DNA from: an uncultured Owenweeksia sp.
GTDB lineage: Bacteria; Bacteroidota; Bacteroidia; Flavobacteriales; Schleiferiaceae
NCBI GenBank assembly: GCA_937146805.1
Contig: CAKZRR010000001.1
Coordinates: 1-48,252, forward strand
Length of the DNA: 48,252 nucleotides
Direction of reading: 5' to 3'
In this document: piece by piece, positions 36,488-45,070 of the stretch
Layout: the number at the start of each line of letters is the position of its first letter
Position numbering within the stretch: position 1 is the first letter of the stretch
Made by a program: the position numbers and the translations under genes
The notes under the pieces: generated by a model
What the model was told of the DNA's origin: nothing
Seen by the model: only the letters and a program-made list of their open reading frames with translations
The model's database searches: none

Positions 36488-37078
36488 TTGAAAAAAGCTG
36501 TCCTCCTTGTTTTTCTAATTTTATTGGTTGATCAAATCAGTAAAATATGGATTAAAACGCACCTTGTATTAGGCGAAGAAATTAGAATGGCCGACTGGGC
36601 TATTATTCACTTTACCGAAAACCCAGGCATGGCTTGGGGCATGGAATTGGGCGGCAGCTATGGTAAATTATTACTCACTCTTTTTAGGATTGTAGTAGTA
36701 GGTGGTATTATTTATTGGTTGCGAGGACTTATTAAAGAAAAAGCCAAACCCGTGGCCATTACAGCCGTTTCACTGGTGCTGGCAGGTGCTATTGGCAATA
36801 TTTTAGATTCTGTTTTTTACGGAGTAATTTTTAACCACAGTCATGGGCAATTGGCCACCGCTTTTTCGGCCGATGGAGGTTACGCCTCTTGGTTTCATGG
36901 CCATGTGGTAGATATGTTTTATTTCCCGCTGTTTAGAGGCTACTTGCCCGATTGGCTGCCCTTTTGGGGAGGTGATTATTTCATCTTTTTCCGCCCTATT
37001 TTTAATGTAGCCGATGTATCTATCTCGGTAGGCGTGGGTTTGTTACTGCTTTTCCAAAAAAAGATATTTGCTAAGTAG
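36488..37078 (+). CDS. lspA: Lipoprotein signal peptidase LspA
   Basis: An inner-membrane aspartic peptidase that removes signal peptides from prolipoproteins. It is 196 residues with four membrane segments. Motifs are VDQISKIWI near the N-terminus, NPGMAWGM, GNILDSVFYG, and the catalytic aspartates in HVVDMFYF (Asp142) and FNVADVSI (Asp176). The TTG at 36488 is the start, six bases after the dksA-like stop. Several lipoproteins in this window would be its substrates. Confidence 0.94.
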   Translation: MKKAVLLVFLILLVDQISKIWIKTHLVLGEEIRMADWAIIHFTENPGMAWGMELGGSYGKLLLTLFRIVVVGGIIYWLRGLIKEKAKPVAITAVSLVLAGAIGNILDSVFYGVIFNHSHGQLATAFSADGGYASWFHGHVVDMFYFPLFRGYLPDWLPFWGGDYFIFFRPIFNVADVSISVGVGLLLLFQKKIFAK

Positions 37079-37135
37079 CCTGATAGCGGTTATAACCTCT
37101 GGATATATAAATTTGGGCTGCTCGAATAACAAGCT

Positions 37136-37489
37136 ATGAAAGATAGACCCATTTTAAAGATCGCTCTAGCACTTACCCTTCTGCTCGAAATTGTCTTGGT
37201 TGTTGGAGTCTATCAGGTTATTGGACCTGAGCGGTTGATTGGCCAAACTATTAGAATTATTATCCAACTCCTATTAATACTCTTTATCATTTTTCAGAGC
37301 TCTAATAGAGCGCTTTTTATACTTACAGCTTACCACATTTTAAACGGCTTAATTGGTTTTTCTATGGAAAACCCAAGCATTAGTATTTATCATGTTGTAA
37401 TAGGTTGTGTGATTTATTTCCACGAAGAATTGGAAAACCGATTTCTTCCCAAAAATAAAACCGTTGACAAATCAAAATCCTTAAAATAG
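37136..37489 (+). CDS. Small membrane protein of unknown function
   Basis: A 117-residue protein with three hydrophobic segments (about 8-28, 37-52, 56-72) and a Lys-rich C-terminus (RFLPKNKTVDKSKSLK). The family is not recognised. It follows lspA by 57 bases and is the last gene before the right-hand accessory region. Confidence 0.7.
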   Translation: MKDRPILKIALALTLLLEIVLVVGVYQVIGPERLIGQTIRIIIQLLLILFIIFQSSNRALFILTAYHILNGLIGFSMENPSISIYHVVIGCVIYFHEELENRFLPKNKTVDKSKSLK

Positions 37490-37579
37490 CATTGATTTAC
37501 GCTGGCTTTTTACATAAAGCCCTCATTTTTGTTTTGTTTAAGGTATTAGGTATGGCAAACTATTATAACGATGCCAATG

Positions 37580-37619
37580 TTATAAGATGTTTGCTACATT
37601 TGGTTTATGCCAAACCAAG
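37580..37619 (+). repeat. 40-base leader shared with 4640-4679 (right copy)
   Basis: The same 40 bases as the left copy, in the opposite orientation on the chromosome, again ending just inside the integrase fragment. It includes the hairpin TTGGTTT-atgcc-AAACCAA over the ATG. Confidence 0.75.
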
Positions 37620-37822
37620 TCGTTATTCAATCAAATAATTTTACCAAACGCTCTACTTCACATACCTTTAGACATAGCTTTGCTACCCACTTGCTGGAAA
37701 GCGAAACTAATATTAGATATATACAGGTACTTCTCGGGCACTGGAGTACTAAGACTACCGAAATTTACACCAGGGTAAGTGGGTGTCATATTAGTCTGAT
37801 TAAGAACCTCTTAGGTGAATAA
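37607..37822 (+). pseudogene. C-terminal fragment of a tyrosine recombinase (right copy)
   Basis: A 71-residue ORF that aligns with the left fragment from its first residue (MPNQ.VIQ.NNFTKRS). It keeps His19-x-x-Arg22, His45 (LLGHWS) and Tyr54, and lacks the first catalytic arginine. The last third is degraded: it ends [15 protein letters not shown] instead of the usual VS-x-K...NPLD. It cannot be an active recombinase. Confidence 0.8.
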
Positions 37823-37893
37823 TTATATAGTAGATATAAAGAACATATTGTTTAGCCACTAGTTGGCGGTAATTAAAACCAACTACAACCAAG

Positions 37894-38316
37894 ATGAAAG
37901 TTATCACGCAATTTAACAATGATGAAATACCATCATTTTTTGGGGACGATGGATTCTCTTATGTTTCTAGTCCAGAAGTATATTCATATTTCCTAGACCT
38001 AGATCAACAAAATTTCACTCATTTTTTAGCAAGGTGGAAACCTAAGATCATTGAAAAGCAAAACACATTAACGGAAACAGATTTTCTTACAATACTTGAA
38101 CTTCGTAATAAACATAGATCTGAATACGACAAACAACGACAAAAGTTTTATCGCTATCAAGGTGAAATTTATTCATATACGTATTTGGGTGAATTTCATG
38201 TAGGCCATGTTATTGAAATTCGTCAATATAACAATGAGGACATAGTTAATTTACTCAATAACCTATTAAATAAGAAGGAAAACAAATGGCGGAAAATATG
38301 GAGAAACATTAAATAA
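37894..38316 (+). CDS. Unknown cassette-type protein
   Basis: A 140-residue soluble protein without signal peptide or known domain. It is rich in Tyr, Asn and charged residues (FARWKPKIIEKQ-like and YDKQRQKFYRYQGEIYSYTYLG stretches). Its stop lies nine bases before an attC-like site, and an integrase fragment lies upstream, so it may be a mobile cassette payload. A hairpin TAGTTGG/CCAACTA lies just before its start. Function unknown. Confidence 0.65.
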   Translation: MKVITQFNNDEIPSFFGDDGFSYVSSPEVYSYFLDLDQQNFTHFLARWKPKIIEKQNTLTETDFLTILELRNKHRSEYDKQRQKFYRYQGEIYSYTYLGEFHVGHVIEIRQYNNEDIVNLLNNLLNKKENKWRKIWRNIK

Positions 38317-38324
38317 AAAACTGC

Positions 38325-38454
38325 AGCTAACAACAAATAAACGCAAGGCGGCTTTAATCCCGCACCGATTGGGTGTTAACGGTTACATAGAAACCTTCCG
38401 TTTCTTTACAACACTACGGAAGAAGCCGCCCTGCGTTTATTCAAACCGTTGGGC
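38325..38454 (+). repeat. attC-like recombination hairpin (site 4)
   Basis: The clearest of the set. Arms AATAAACGCAaGGCGGCTT (38336-38354) and AAGCCGCCcTGCGTTTATT (38423-38441) pair with a single mismatch. The outer boxes are AGCTAAC (38325-38331) and GTTGGGC (38448-38454), the latter an exact GTTRRRY. Size (130 bases) and position between two same-strand genes fit an integron attC. Confidence 0.75.
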
Positions 38455-38459
38455 TTAAT

Positions 38460-39302
38460 ATGAAGAAAATGAACGTTAACATAAATCAACCATGTCCTGA
38501 GAATTGGGAGGCAATGAAAATTGGACTTCATTCTCGCTTTTGTGACAATTGCAAAAAAAACGTAACCGACTTTACAAGCAAGGACAAAAGGGAAATTTTG
38601 GAATATCTATTGACCAATCGAACGGATAAAGTTTGTGGTAGAATTTATCGCTCCCAACTTGATTTTTCTAATACTGACTTGCTAATTACAATTCAAGCAT
38701 TACCTAAGCAAACTAAAAACACAAATATTCCATTCTATTTATTGACAGCTGGAACAATTATATTAGCAAGTTGCAACAGGGAGACACCTGACAATCAACC
38801 CTCTACATCTAATGATACGGTTATAATCCAATCAGGCACGACCAAAAAAGATATTGAAACGAATGACGAACCCAAAGACACTATAAAGAAAATTGAACAG
38901 ACAAAAATTGAGCCCCCTATAATTCCAGCTGACATGATTTTAGGTGAAATTGACATTTACCACGACACTATTTATGGCAATACGGAGCCATATCAACTTG
39001 TTGACGTTATGCCTGAATTCAAAGGTGGAATTGACAGTTTGATGAGTTTTGTCAGACAGAATTTGAAATATCCTGATTGGGAAAGAGAAAATAAGATTGA
39101 AGGGAAAGTTTTCGTAAGTTTTATAGTTGACAAAAACGGCAAAATAGCAGAGCCTAAAATATTACGCTCTGTTCAAGGTTCAAAAAACTTTGACAAAGAA
39201 GTAATAAGAATGATTAAAAATATGCCTGATTGGACACCCGGACAACAGGATAAAAAAACTGTAGAAGTGCAGTTTAATTTACCAATCAACTTCAAACTGT
39301 GA
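38460..39302 (+). CDS. TonB C-terminal domain protein with N-terminal zinc-ribbon-like region
   Basis: A 280-residue protein starting six bases after the attC-like site. The N-terminus has a Cys pattern (Cys12, Cys28-x2-Cys31, Cys59: PCPENW, RFCDNCKKNVTDFT, VCGRIY) common in Bacteroidota envelope proteins. A hydrophobic segment (about 88-106, FYLLTAGTIILASC) is followed by a disordered Thr/Asp-rich part and a TonB C-terminal domain (about 185-280: EGKVFVSFIVDKNGKIAEP, WTPGQQDKKTVEVQFNLPI). It would contact an outer-membrane receptor from the periplasm. No ExbB or ExbD is nearby. The start may be ATG 38460 or 38469. Confidence 0.85.
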   Translation: MKKMNVNINQPCPENWEAMKIGLHSRFCDNCKKNVTDFTSKDKREILEYLLTNRTDKVCGRIYRSQLDFSNTDLLITIQALPKQTKNTNIPFYLLTAGTIILASCNRETPDNQPSTSNDTVIIQSGTTKKDIETNDEPKDTIKKIEQTKIEPPIIPADMILGEIDIYHDTIYGNTEPYQLVDVMPEFKGGIDSLMSFVRQNLKYPDWERENKIEGKVFVSFIVDKNGKIAEPKILRSVQGSKNFDKEVIRMIKNMPDWTPGQQDKKTVEVQFNLPINFKL

Positions 39303-39419
39303 AAGAAAAAGAAATACTACTGCAACACTAAATATAGTAAATAGGGGGTTCGGTGGTTGATATGGTAAACCACTACCCTCTGCACTTTTAGGATTAACAA
39401 TCCTGTTAAATTGAAAATA

Positions 39420-39902
39420 ATGAAACATAGAAAAACAATAGCAAGCATTGCCTTAGTCCTGCTAGGGTTTGGAGGACTGTACGCACAAGAAACAGTATCA
39501 ACCACAGGCGGTAATGCTATAGGCAGTGGAGGCTCATTGAGCTACACCGTTGGGCAAGTAGTTTACACTACCCACACAGGAACCAACGGTTCGGTAGCAC
39601 AGGGTGTGCAACAACCCTATGAAATTTCTACTGTAACTGGATTTAATGAAACCACTATCCATTTAGAAATAGTTGTTTATCCAAATCCAACAACAAACCT
39701 ATTACAACTAAAAGTAGAAAGCCAAGAGTTGGAAGATTTAAGGTTTCAATTGATAGACTTGCAAGGAGAAACAATTGAAAACAAAAAAGTATTAGAAATG
39801 CAAACTACCATAAGCATGGAGGCACTACCCAAGGCAGTTTACTTTTTAAATGTAATTAGCAATAACCAAGCTGTAAAAACATTTAAAGTACTAAAACACT
39901 AA
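39420..39902 (+). CDS. Secreted protein with T9SS type A sorting domain
   Basis: A 160-residue protein: the ATG at 39420 gives signal peptide MKHRKTIASIALVLLGFGGLYAQ. A Gly/Thr-rich stretch with GGSLSYTVGQVVYTTHTG follows, then a C-terminal T9SS domain (about 75-160: EIVVYPNPTTNLLQLKVES...KAVYFLNVISNNQAVKTFKVLKH). It would be exported by Sec and then across the outer membrane. It lies 27 bases before the broken gene at 39929. The TTG at 39411 is an alternative start. Confidence 0.85.
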   Translation: MKHRKTIASIALVLLGFGGLYAQETVSTTGGNAIGSGGSLSYTVGQVVYTTHTGTNGSVAQGVQQPYEISTVTGFNETTIHLEIVVYPNPTTNLLQLKVESQELEDLRFQLIDLQGETIENKKVLEMQTTISMEALPKAVYFLNVISNNQAVKTFKVLKH

Positions 39903-39928
39903 TGTACCAAACCTAAACTTTAGAAAAA

Positions 39929-40893
39929 ATGAAAAGGCTATTAACGATAACCGCAGCATTTTTAATGACTGCCCATTTATGGGCACAAGCACCACAAGGT
40001 ATAAGCTACCAAGCAGTAGTACGAGATGCAGCTAATACATTGGTAGCTTCGCAAGCTGTAGGAATGCAGATAAGTATTTTAGTTGCTAGCCCAAATGGTA
40101 CGGCTGTTTATGTTGAAACCCAAACGCCTACAAGCAACGCGAATGGTTTGGTTAGCCTAGAGATTGGATCGGGAACTGTTGTTTCGGGAACCTTTAATAC
40201 CATAGATTGGGGTAATGGGCTATATTTTATAAAAACAGAAATGGACCCAACAGGAGGAACAGCTTACACCATTACCGGTACAAGTCAATTAATGAGTGTA
40301 CCCTATGCCTTGCACGCCAATACAGCCAAAAGCATTACCGGAATAGTAAATTACACCGAAACAGATCCGGTTTTTGGAGCATCTATTGCCAATGGAATTA
40401 CGGCCATAGATACTGCACATTGGAACAACCACACCGTTGACACCGATACGCAGTTAGATTCAGCTGGTGTTGCTGCTTTGGGATTTGTTGCAGGAGCACA
40501 CACTGTTAACACCGATACTTAATTGGACTCAGCAGGTGTTGCTGCTCTAGGGTTTGTTGCCGGACCACATACGGTTGATGCCATTGAAGCTTGGATTACG
40601 CCTACCTTTGTTAATGGTTGGGTGAATTATGACACGTTAATTTATAGTTCTGTACAATATTACAAACATAATGATCGGGTTTATTTAAAGGGGTTGGTAA
40701 AGGACGGGCTTTCGCTGTCTGTAATCTTTACGCTACCACCCGGGTATAGACCCGTTTTCAGGCGATTATTTTCTACTATATCTTGGCATTCTACGGGTCG
40801 AATAGATATACTTCCAACAGGGGAAGTACAAGTGTATTAAATGGAAACACTGTTTGGATCTCCTTAGAGGGCATATCTTTTAGGGTACCGTAA
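39929..40893 (+). pseudogene. Broken secreted repeat protein (nonsense plus frameshift)
   Basis: It begins with signal peptide MKRLLTITAAFLMTAHLWAQ and a typical SYQAVVRDAANTLVASQ start, as in Bacteroidota tail-fibre-like secreted proteins. Two 69-bp repeats (40436-40504 and 40505-40573) encode VDTDTQLDSAGVAALGF and its copy. In the second, the glutamine codon is TAA (40520-40522). The frame reopens from 40523 and continues to 40840, where a one-base loss truncates it; restoring that base gives a natural end (LNGNTVWISLEGISFRVP) at 40893. Two lesions imply a decaying gene. Confidence 0.85.
40436..40573 (+). repeat. Two tandem 69-bp repeats in the broken gene
   Basis: Units 40436-40504 and 40505-40573 encode 23-residue near-copies. 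Differences are mostly synonymous except the Q-to-stop change, so they were under selection before the break. Confidence 0.85.
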
Positions 40894-41089
40894 TTTTCTC
40901 TTCGTTGAAACTTGATTTTTATAAAAAAGTACTTACTGATTTTACAAAAAAAAAGATGCCAGGTAACAAAGGAAAACATTGGGTAAACATTTCCGCTGTG
41001 CATCACTAAATGACCCAAAAACGTCTTTTGGTGTACTCAAATAAATTTCGCTTATTTTTGGTTATTCCCATTAATCAAATAGCCAAATT

Positions 41090-42907
41090 ATGAATTACAG
41101 AGTTCTTAGCTTCCTGCTTTTTAGCATTTTACTCATAACATCAGCCTGTAAAAAAAATAAATCTAATGGCGGTGCAGTTACCGACAGCGTTCGTGAAGAT
41201 GTGCAGCAATTGTACTCCTTACACCAAAGTATAGCCGCACAATTTGAAAGTAGCCTAGATGGATATAACATAAGTGATTTTGATGTGGATCTCCATGCCG
41301 AAGATATACTCGTGTGGATTAAAAATCAGCCAAATGTAGCTGAAGCGGAAATGCAGGCACTGGACTTATTTTGGATAAAGCACACCAATGGGTTAGAAAG
41401 CACAATGATTTTTAGGCCCAAACCTACTAAAGCAAGTGAGATTGGACGTGGTGCAGCTAGCACAGGGGCTGCGTTAACCAAATTTCCGTTAGGAGAATTG
41501 CCTCTATTGAAGTCCGCTAAAGATGATAAACTCATAAAAAACAAAAAGGCCTTAATCATTCTGGCTCATTCATCCGATTTCTACGCCCCGTATTGTACTC
41601 TTTCCGATGCAAAGAATATACAAGATGTGGTGGAGCTATTAGAATATGCAGATATAGATTTAGAGGTTGATATAAAAGTTGATCAAGGTCTTGCGGCATT
41701 TCACAATATTGATGATTATGGTTTTATATTAATTGAAACACATGGCTCGCGTGATGGCAGCTTTTCTTCGGGAGAAGAAGTTTTTGATAAAAATTTATTA
41801 GCAGGATCAAACCCGCCACTTACAAATGCCATTACGAGTATCGCTGAAGACGTAAGAAAAAACCATGTAATAGTTACCACGTTCTGGGATTATGATTTGA
41901 ATAAAGCCGTTGAAATTTCAAGCGCAAGCTGGACTTTAACCCCAGCTTTTGTAGCCAAACAAAATTGGGATTTTGACGATGCTGTTTGGCTTGGAAATTA
42001 CTGTTACTCTGGAGCAAATTTTGGAGTTATGGCTGATGCGTTTAAAACAAAAGGACTAAAAACGTTTTATGGGTATGGATGGGCACATGGCCCAAGCCAC
42101 GAAATCACGAACGGTATGGCTTGGCGAACGGAAGATACTATTATAAGAAGCCTATTTTATGATGTGGATACTACCGGGATAGCCCATCTGGAGAAGGGTG
42201 TTAATGAAATAACGGATACCCTTTTGTGGAATAAAATTCCGCAACGCATTAAGGACAGGTATTGGACCCCAAAGTTTGTAACCTCAGCTCAACCGATGCG
42301 TCATTTCTTGGACCCAGGTTATCGTTTTGACGATTGCGATACCGCACTTATTGACAGTAGAGATAACAAGGAATATAAGATAGTTTGCATTGGCGAGCAA
42401 GTGTGGATGGCTGAGAACTTAAATTGGCAGGGCGCAGGAAGTTGCTTTGATGGCAACCCTCAAAACTGCAAAACCTATGGTAGATGGTACACCCAAGTCG
42501 AGTTAACAGGCGGCACCTATTCAGATAGCAACCCAAGCGGTGTACAAGGCATTTGCCCAAAGGGCTGGCATGTGCCTTCAATTGCAGAATGGCAGGAGAT
42601 GCTTACTACAATTGGAGGAGCTACTAGTGCCGGAGGAAAGTTAAGAGACAGCTCAAGCCTTTGGGACACTGACCCTGGAACTGATGATTTTGGTTTTGCC
42701 GCTTTACCTGCTGGGGAATGTAGTATTGACTTATCAACTTCGACCTATGATTGCTTTAATATGGGGGATGATGCCAATTTCTGGACAAGCAGCTCAAGTA
42801 CGGGCGGTTATGGAGAATATATTCTTATTCAAGGGATAGATTATGTTAGTCAATTATCTGCACCACAAGATAGTAAGTTCTCATGTAGATGCTTAAAGGA
42901 TAAGTAG
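41090..42907 (+). CDS. Lipoprotein with caspase-like peptidase domain fused to FISUMP domain
   Basis: A 605-residue lipoprotein (signal MNYRVLSFLLFSILLITSAC, Cys20). Residues about 150-360 look like a clan CD cysteine peptidase (caspase, gingipain and CHAT group): hydrophobic strands ALIILAH and GFILIETHG place His218-Gly219, and VWLGNYCYSGANFG places Cys305. The last 200 residues are a FISUMP (Fibrobacter succinogenes major paralogous) domain: GEQVWMAENLNW, CPKGWHVPSIAEWQEML, FGFAALPAG, FWTSSSS and CRCLKDK. The peptidase assignment is from motif shape only. It would act at the cell surface or periplasm, and substrate is unknown. Confidence 0.75.
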   Translation: MNYRVLSFLLFSILLITSACKKNKSNGGAVTDSVREDVQQLYSLHQSIAAQFESSLDGYNISDFDVDLHAEDILVWIKNQPNVAEAEMQALDLFWIKHTNGLESTMIFRPKPTKASEIGRGAASTGAALTKFPLGELPLLKSAKDDKLIKNKKALIILAHSSDFYAPYCTLSDAKNIQDVVELLEYADIDLEVDIKVDQGLAAFHNIDDYGFILIETHGSRDGSFSSGEEVFDKNLLAGSNPPLTNAITSIAEDVRKNHVIVTTFWDYDLNKAVEISSASWTLTPAFVAKQNWDFDDAVWLGNYCYSGANFGVMADAFKTKGLKTFYGYGWAHGPSHEITNGMAWRTEDTIIRSLFYDVDTTGIAHLEKGVNEITDTLLWNKIPQRIKDRYWTPKFVTSAQPMRHFLDPGYRFDDCDTALIDSRDNKEYKIVCIGEQVWMAENLNWQGAGSCFDGNPQNCKTYGRWYTQVELTGGTYSDSNPSGVQGICPKGWHVPSIAEWQEMLTTIGGATSAGGKLRDSSSLWDTDPGTDDFGFAALPAGECSIDLSTSTYDCFNMGDDANFWTSSSSTGGYGEYILIQGIDYVSQLSAPQDSKFSCRCLKDK

Positions 42908-43058
42908 TTGGTGCAAATTCTAGTAAAGACCAAATAATCGGTAGTAGAGAAGCTCTTCGTGATTGGTATTTTTAGGCTGAATCTGTCTTTTACCTTTGCG
43001 TACCTCCGGGTGTCAAGTATCACATTTCAATTGATTTGCCACTATTATCATTAAATCC

Positions 43059-43445
43059 ATGCTAAAAAAACTCTGCTATTTCAATTTGACTTTTAGTGCA
43101 ATAAATGCTTATTTTATTTTTAATCAGTCACATGGCTTTTTCGGCTATTCCATTGGAGTATTCTTGATAATGTGTATTTGGTACAACTGGAATCTAATAC
43201 AACAACTTAAAGGACTTAAAAGCCTTAATAGACAGCATAAAATTTTGGCCATTGGTGCATTTATTATTTCCCTAACTTTCTTTACAATTGGATATCACCA
43301 ATTATATACTGGAATAAATCTTAATGAAAGAGGTTTTGCTTTTTTAGGAATCTTTAATCTAATGTTTGGGCTTTCTCAACTAAGTCAAATTGTCTTTGAA
43401 TATAAAAGAATAAAAAAAGAGTCATCAGCAAAATCTCTGATGTAA
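43059..43445 (+). CDS. Small multi-helix membrane protein of unknown function
   Basis: A 128-residue protein with about four hydrophobic segments (about 5-22, 27-45, 63-82, 91-112) and a basic C-terminus. The family is not recognised, and no partner is evident. It stands alone between accessory genes. Confidence 0.65.
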   Translation: MLKKLCYFNLTFSAINAYFIFNQSHGFFGYSIGVFLIMCIWYNWNLIQQLKGLKSLNRQHKILAIGAFIISLTFFTIGYHQLYTGINLNERGFAFLGIFNLMFGLSQLSQIVFEYKRIKKESSAKSLM

Positions 43446-43599
43446 TTCAGAGAAATGTCAATAATTAAGCTTAGTACATTATTCTACCAAATCTTAAAAG
43501 AAAAATTAGCTCAGTGAATTAGAACTTAAAGCTTCCGGCAATTCAATTCTCAATTACACTAAGCCAAGCGCTTTCTGAAATCAATTTTAAATGCACAGT

Positions 43600-44313
43600 C
43601 TATTTAATAAACACCTTTTTAATCATTTCTGATTGGCTATTAGAGGCTTTTAAGATATACACGCCACTAGGATTTTCACCATCTATGGTAACCAATCCTT
43701 GATTCGCAACATTTTTAAATAACACTCTTTCTCCTGTTAGGCTGTAAAGCTCAATTGTATTGTTTTTGCTTTCGCTTGGAAACTGGTAATACACCGAATT
43801 ATTAGCGGTATAGAAGTTTCTTTTATTCAAATCACTTGATAAGTCAATAGTACTGAGACCACCGCAACCAGTTGTTTTAAACGTGGTACAGTGTACCCCC
43901 TTAGTAGGATCTGCGTTGGGTGCATAAGGATTGTAGGCTGGCCAAATACATACTTGCCAAGTAAAGCATGGGTCTAATGGCAAGGTGGTGTTATGATGCG
44001 CATACAAAGTAGCAGATTGCCCGTTTGCCATTGGAGCCGGCCAGCTCATCGTTCCCAAAGTATCTATAACGCTGCTGCCCACAGTCTGCCAGCCAAACGA
44101 AATTTTATCTCCTGGGTTTAAGCCTTGTTGATTGAGAAGGTTGTTAGTAAATTTGAAATGTATAACTACGGAGGCACCTGGCGTTAAGCCCGTATCGGCT
44201 AAAGGAATATCACCTGGGCCATTGGCAAAATATACATCTGTTACATCTAAATGTTGACCTTGTAATGCGAAAGAAAAAATGGCCGCTGATAAAAGGGTAA
44301 ATAGGGTTTTCAT
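43600..44313 (-). CDS. Secreted protein with T9SS type A sorting domain
   Basis: A 237-residue protein. The ATG at 44313 gives signal peptide MKTLFTLLSAAIFSFALQGQ. The middle is a beta-sandwich-like domain with TDVYFANGPGDIPLADTG and a WQVCIWPAYNPY stretch, resembling CARDB-type or Ig-like adhesion modules. The C-terminal 55 residues (NNTIELYSLTGERVLFKNV...SGVYILKASNSQSEMIKKVFIK) are a T9SS type A sorting domain. It should be exported to the surface. An earlier start at 44343 is possible but lies ahead of the signal peptide. Confidence 0.85.
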   Translation of the reverse strand: MKTLFTLLSAAIFSFALQGQHLDVTDVYFANGPGDIPLADTGLTPGASVVIHFKFTNNLLNQQGLNPGDKISFGWQTVGSSVIDTLGTMSWPAPMANGQSATLYAHHNTTLPLDPCFTWQVCIWPAYNPYAPNADPTKGVHCTTFKTTGCGGLSTIDLSSDLNKRNFYTANNSVYYQFPSESKNNTIELYSLTGERVLFKNVANQGLVTIDGENPSGVYILKASNSQSEMIKKVFIK

Positions 44314-44546
44314 GATTTTTAATTTTAAATGGATTATATCCATTCTGATGAAAATTATAGGGTTAGATAATTCTGAATTGGGTTAAATATACAAAGGATT
44401 AGTTTTAATTCGAAATGAAAATACTATCCCTCTTATTCCGATGCTAGCTAAAAACAACTGTTTAAAAATATATCTTGCTGAATGCATCGCTTAACCACAA
44501 CGGTACTCGCAAAATACTCCCCGTTAATTACAAAAAAAGTGAAATT

Positions 44547-44987
44547 ATGATTAACCGATTAGTATTTTCCATAGATATTAAAGCTGAAAAAAGTGCTATT
44601 TGGAAAGCCTTATGGAGTGACAGCTGCTATCGCGAATGGGCGAGTGTTTTTTTTAAAGGCTCTTATATAATTGCCCATAATTTGGATAAAGGTAGCAAAG
44701 TGCATTTTCTAGGGCCTGATAAAAATGGTATTTACAGTGTAATCGAAAAACACATTCCGAATAAAATGATACAGTTTAAGCATATCGGAAATGTGCTAGG
44801 AGGAAAAGAGCAAGCTATTGATAATGAAACCAAAAAATGGTCTGGGAGCACAGAGATTTACACACTATCCGAAGGAAAAGATACTACTTCGTTATTAGTT
44901 GAATTGGATGTTATGGATGAACACCTGGAATTTATGACCGATACATTTCCAAAAGCTCTGAAAAAAATAAAGAATGCCTGCCAATAG
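44547..44987 (+). CDS. SRPBCC/START-like domain protein
   Basis: A 146-residue cytoplasmic protein of the SRPBCC superfamily (AHSA1-like). The ATG at 44547 (MINRLVFSIDIKAEKSAIWKAL) is the natural start; the longer ORF adds 24 unlike residues. Landmarks are REWASVFFKGSYII, KGSKVHFLGPDKNGIY and the long C-terminal helix FMTDTFPKALKKIKNACQ. The fold binds hydrophobic ligands. A specific role is not clear. Confidence 0.85.
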   Translation: MINRLVFSIDIKAEKSAIWKALWSDSCYREWASVFFKGSYIIAHNLDKGSKVHFLGPDKNGIYSVIEKHIPNKMIQFKHIGNVLGGKEQAIDNETKKWSGSTEIYTLSEGKDTTSLLVELDVMDEHLEFMTDTFPKALKKIKNACQ

Positions 44988-45070
44988 ATTAGCTGTATAA
45001 GCTATTGTCTTTACAAAGACATAATGGTTTGGTGATTGCTCTTAATTTTGGCGTAAAATAATAGTAAGCC

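Noticed and set aside
38325-38454. Rho-independent terminator
   Set aside because: The arms are far apart (68 bases between), no T run follows, and the outer boxes match attC; a terminator does not explain it.
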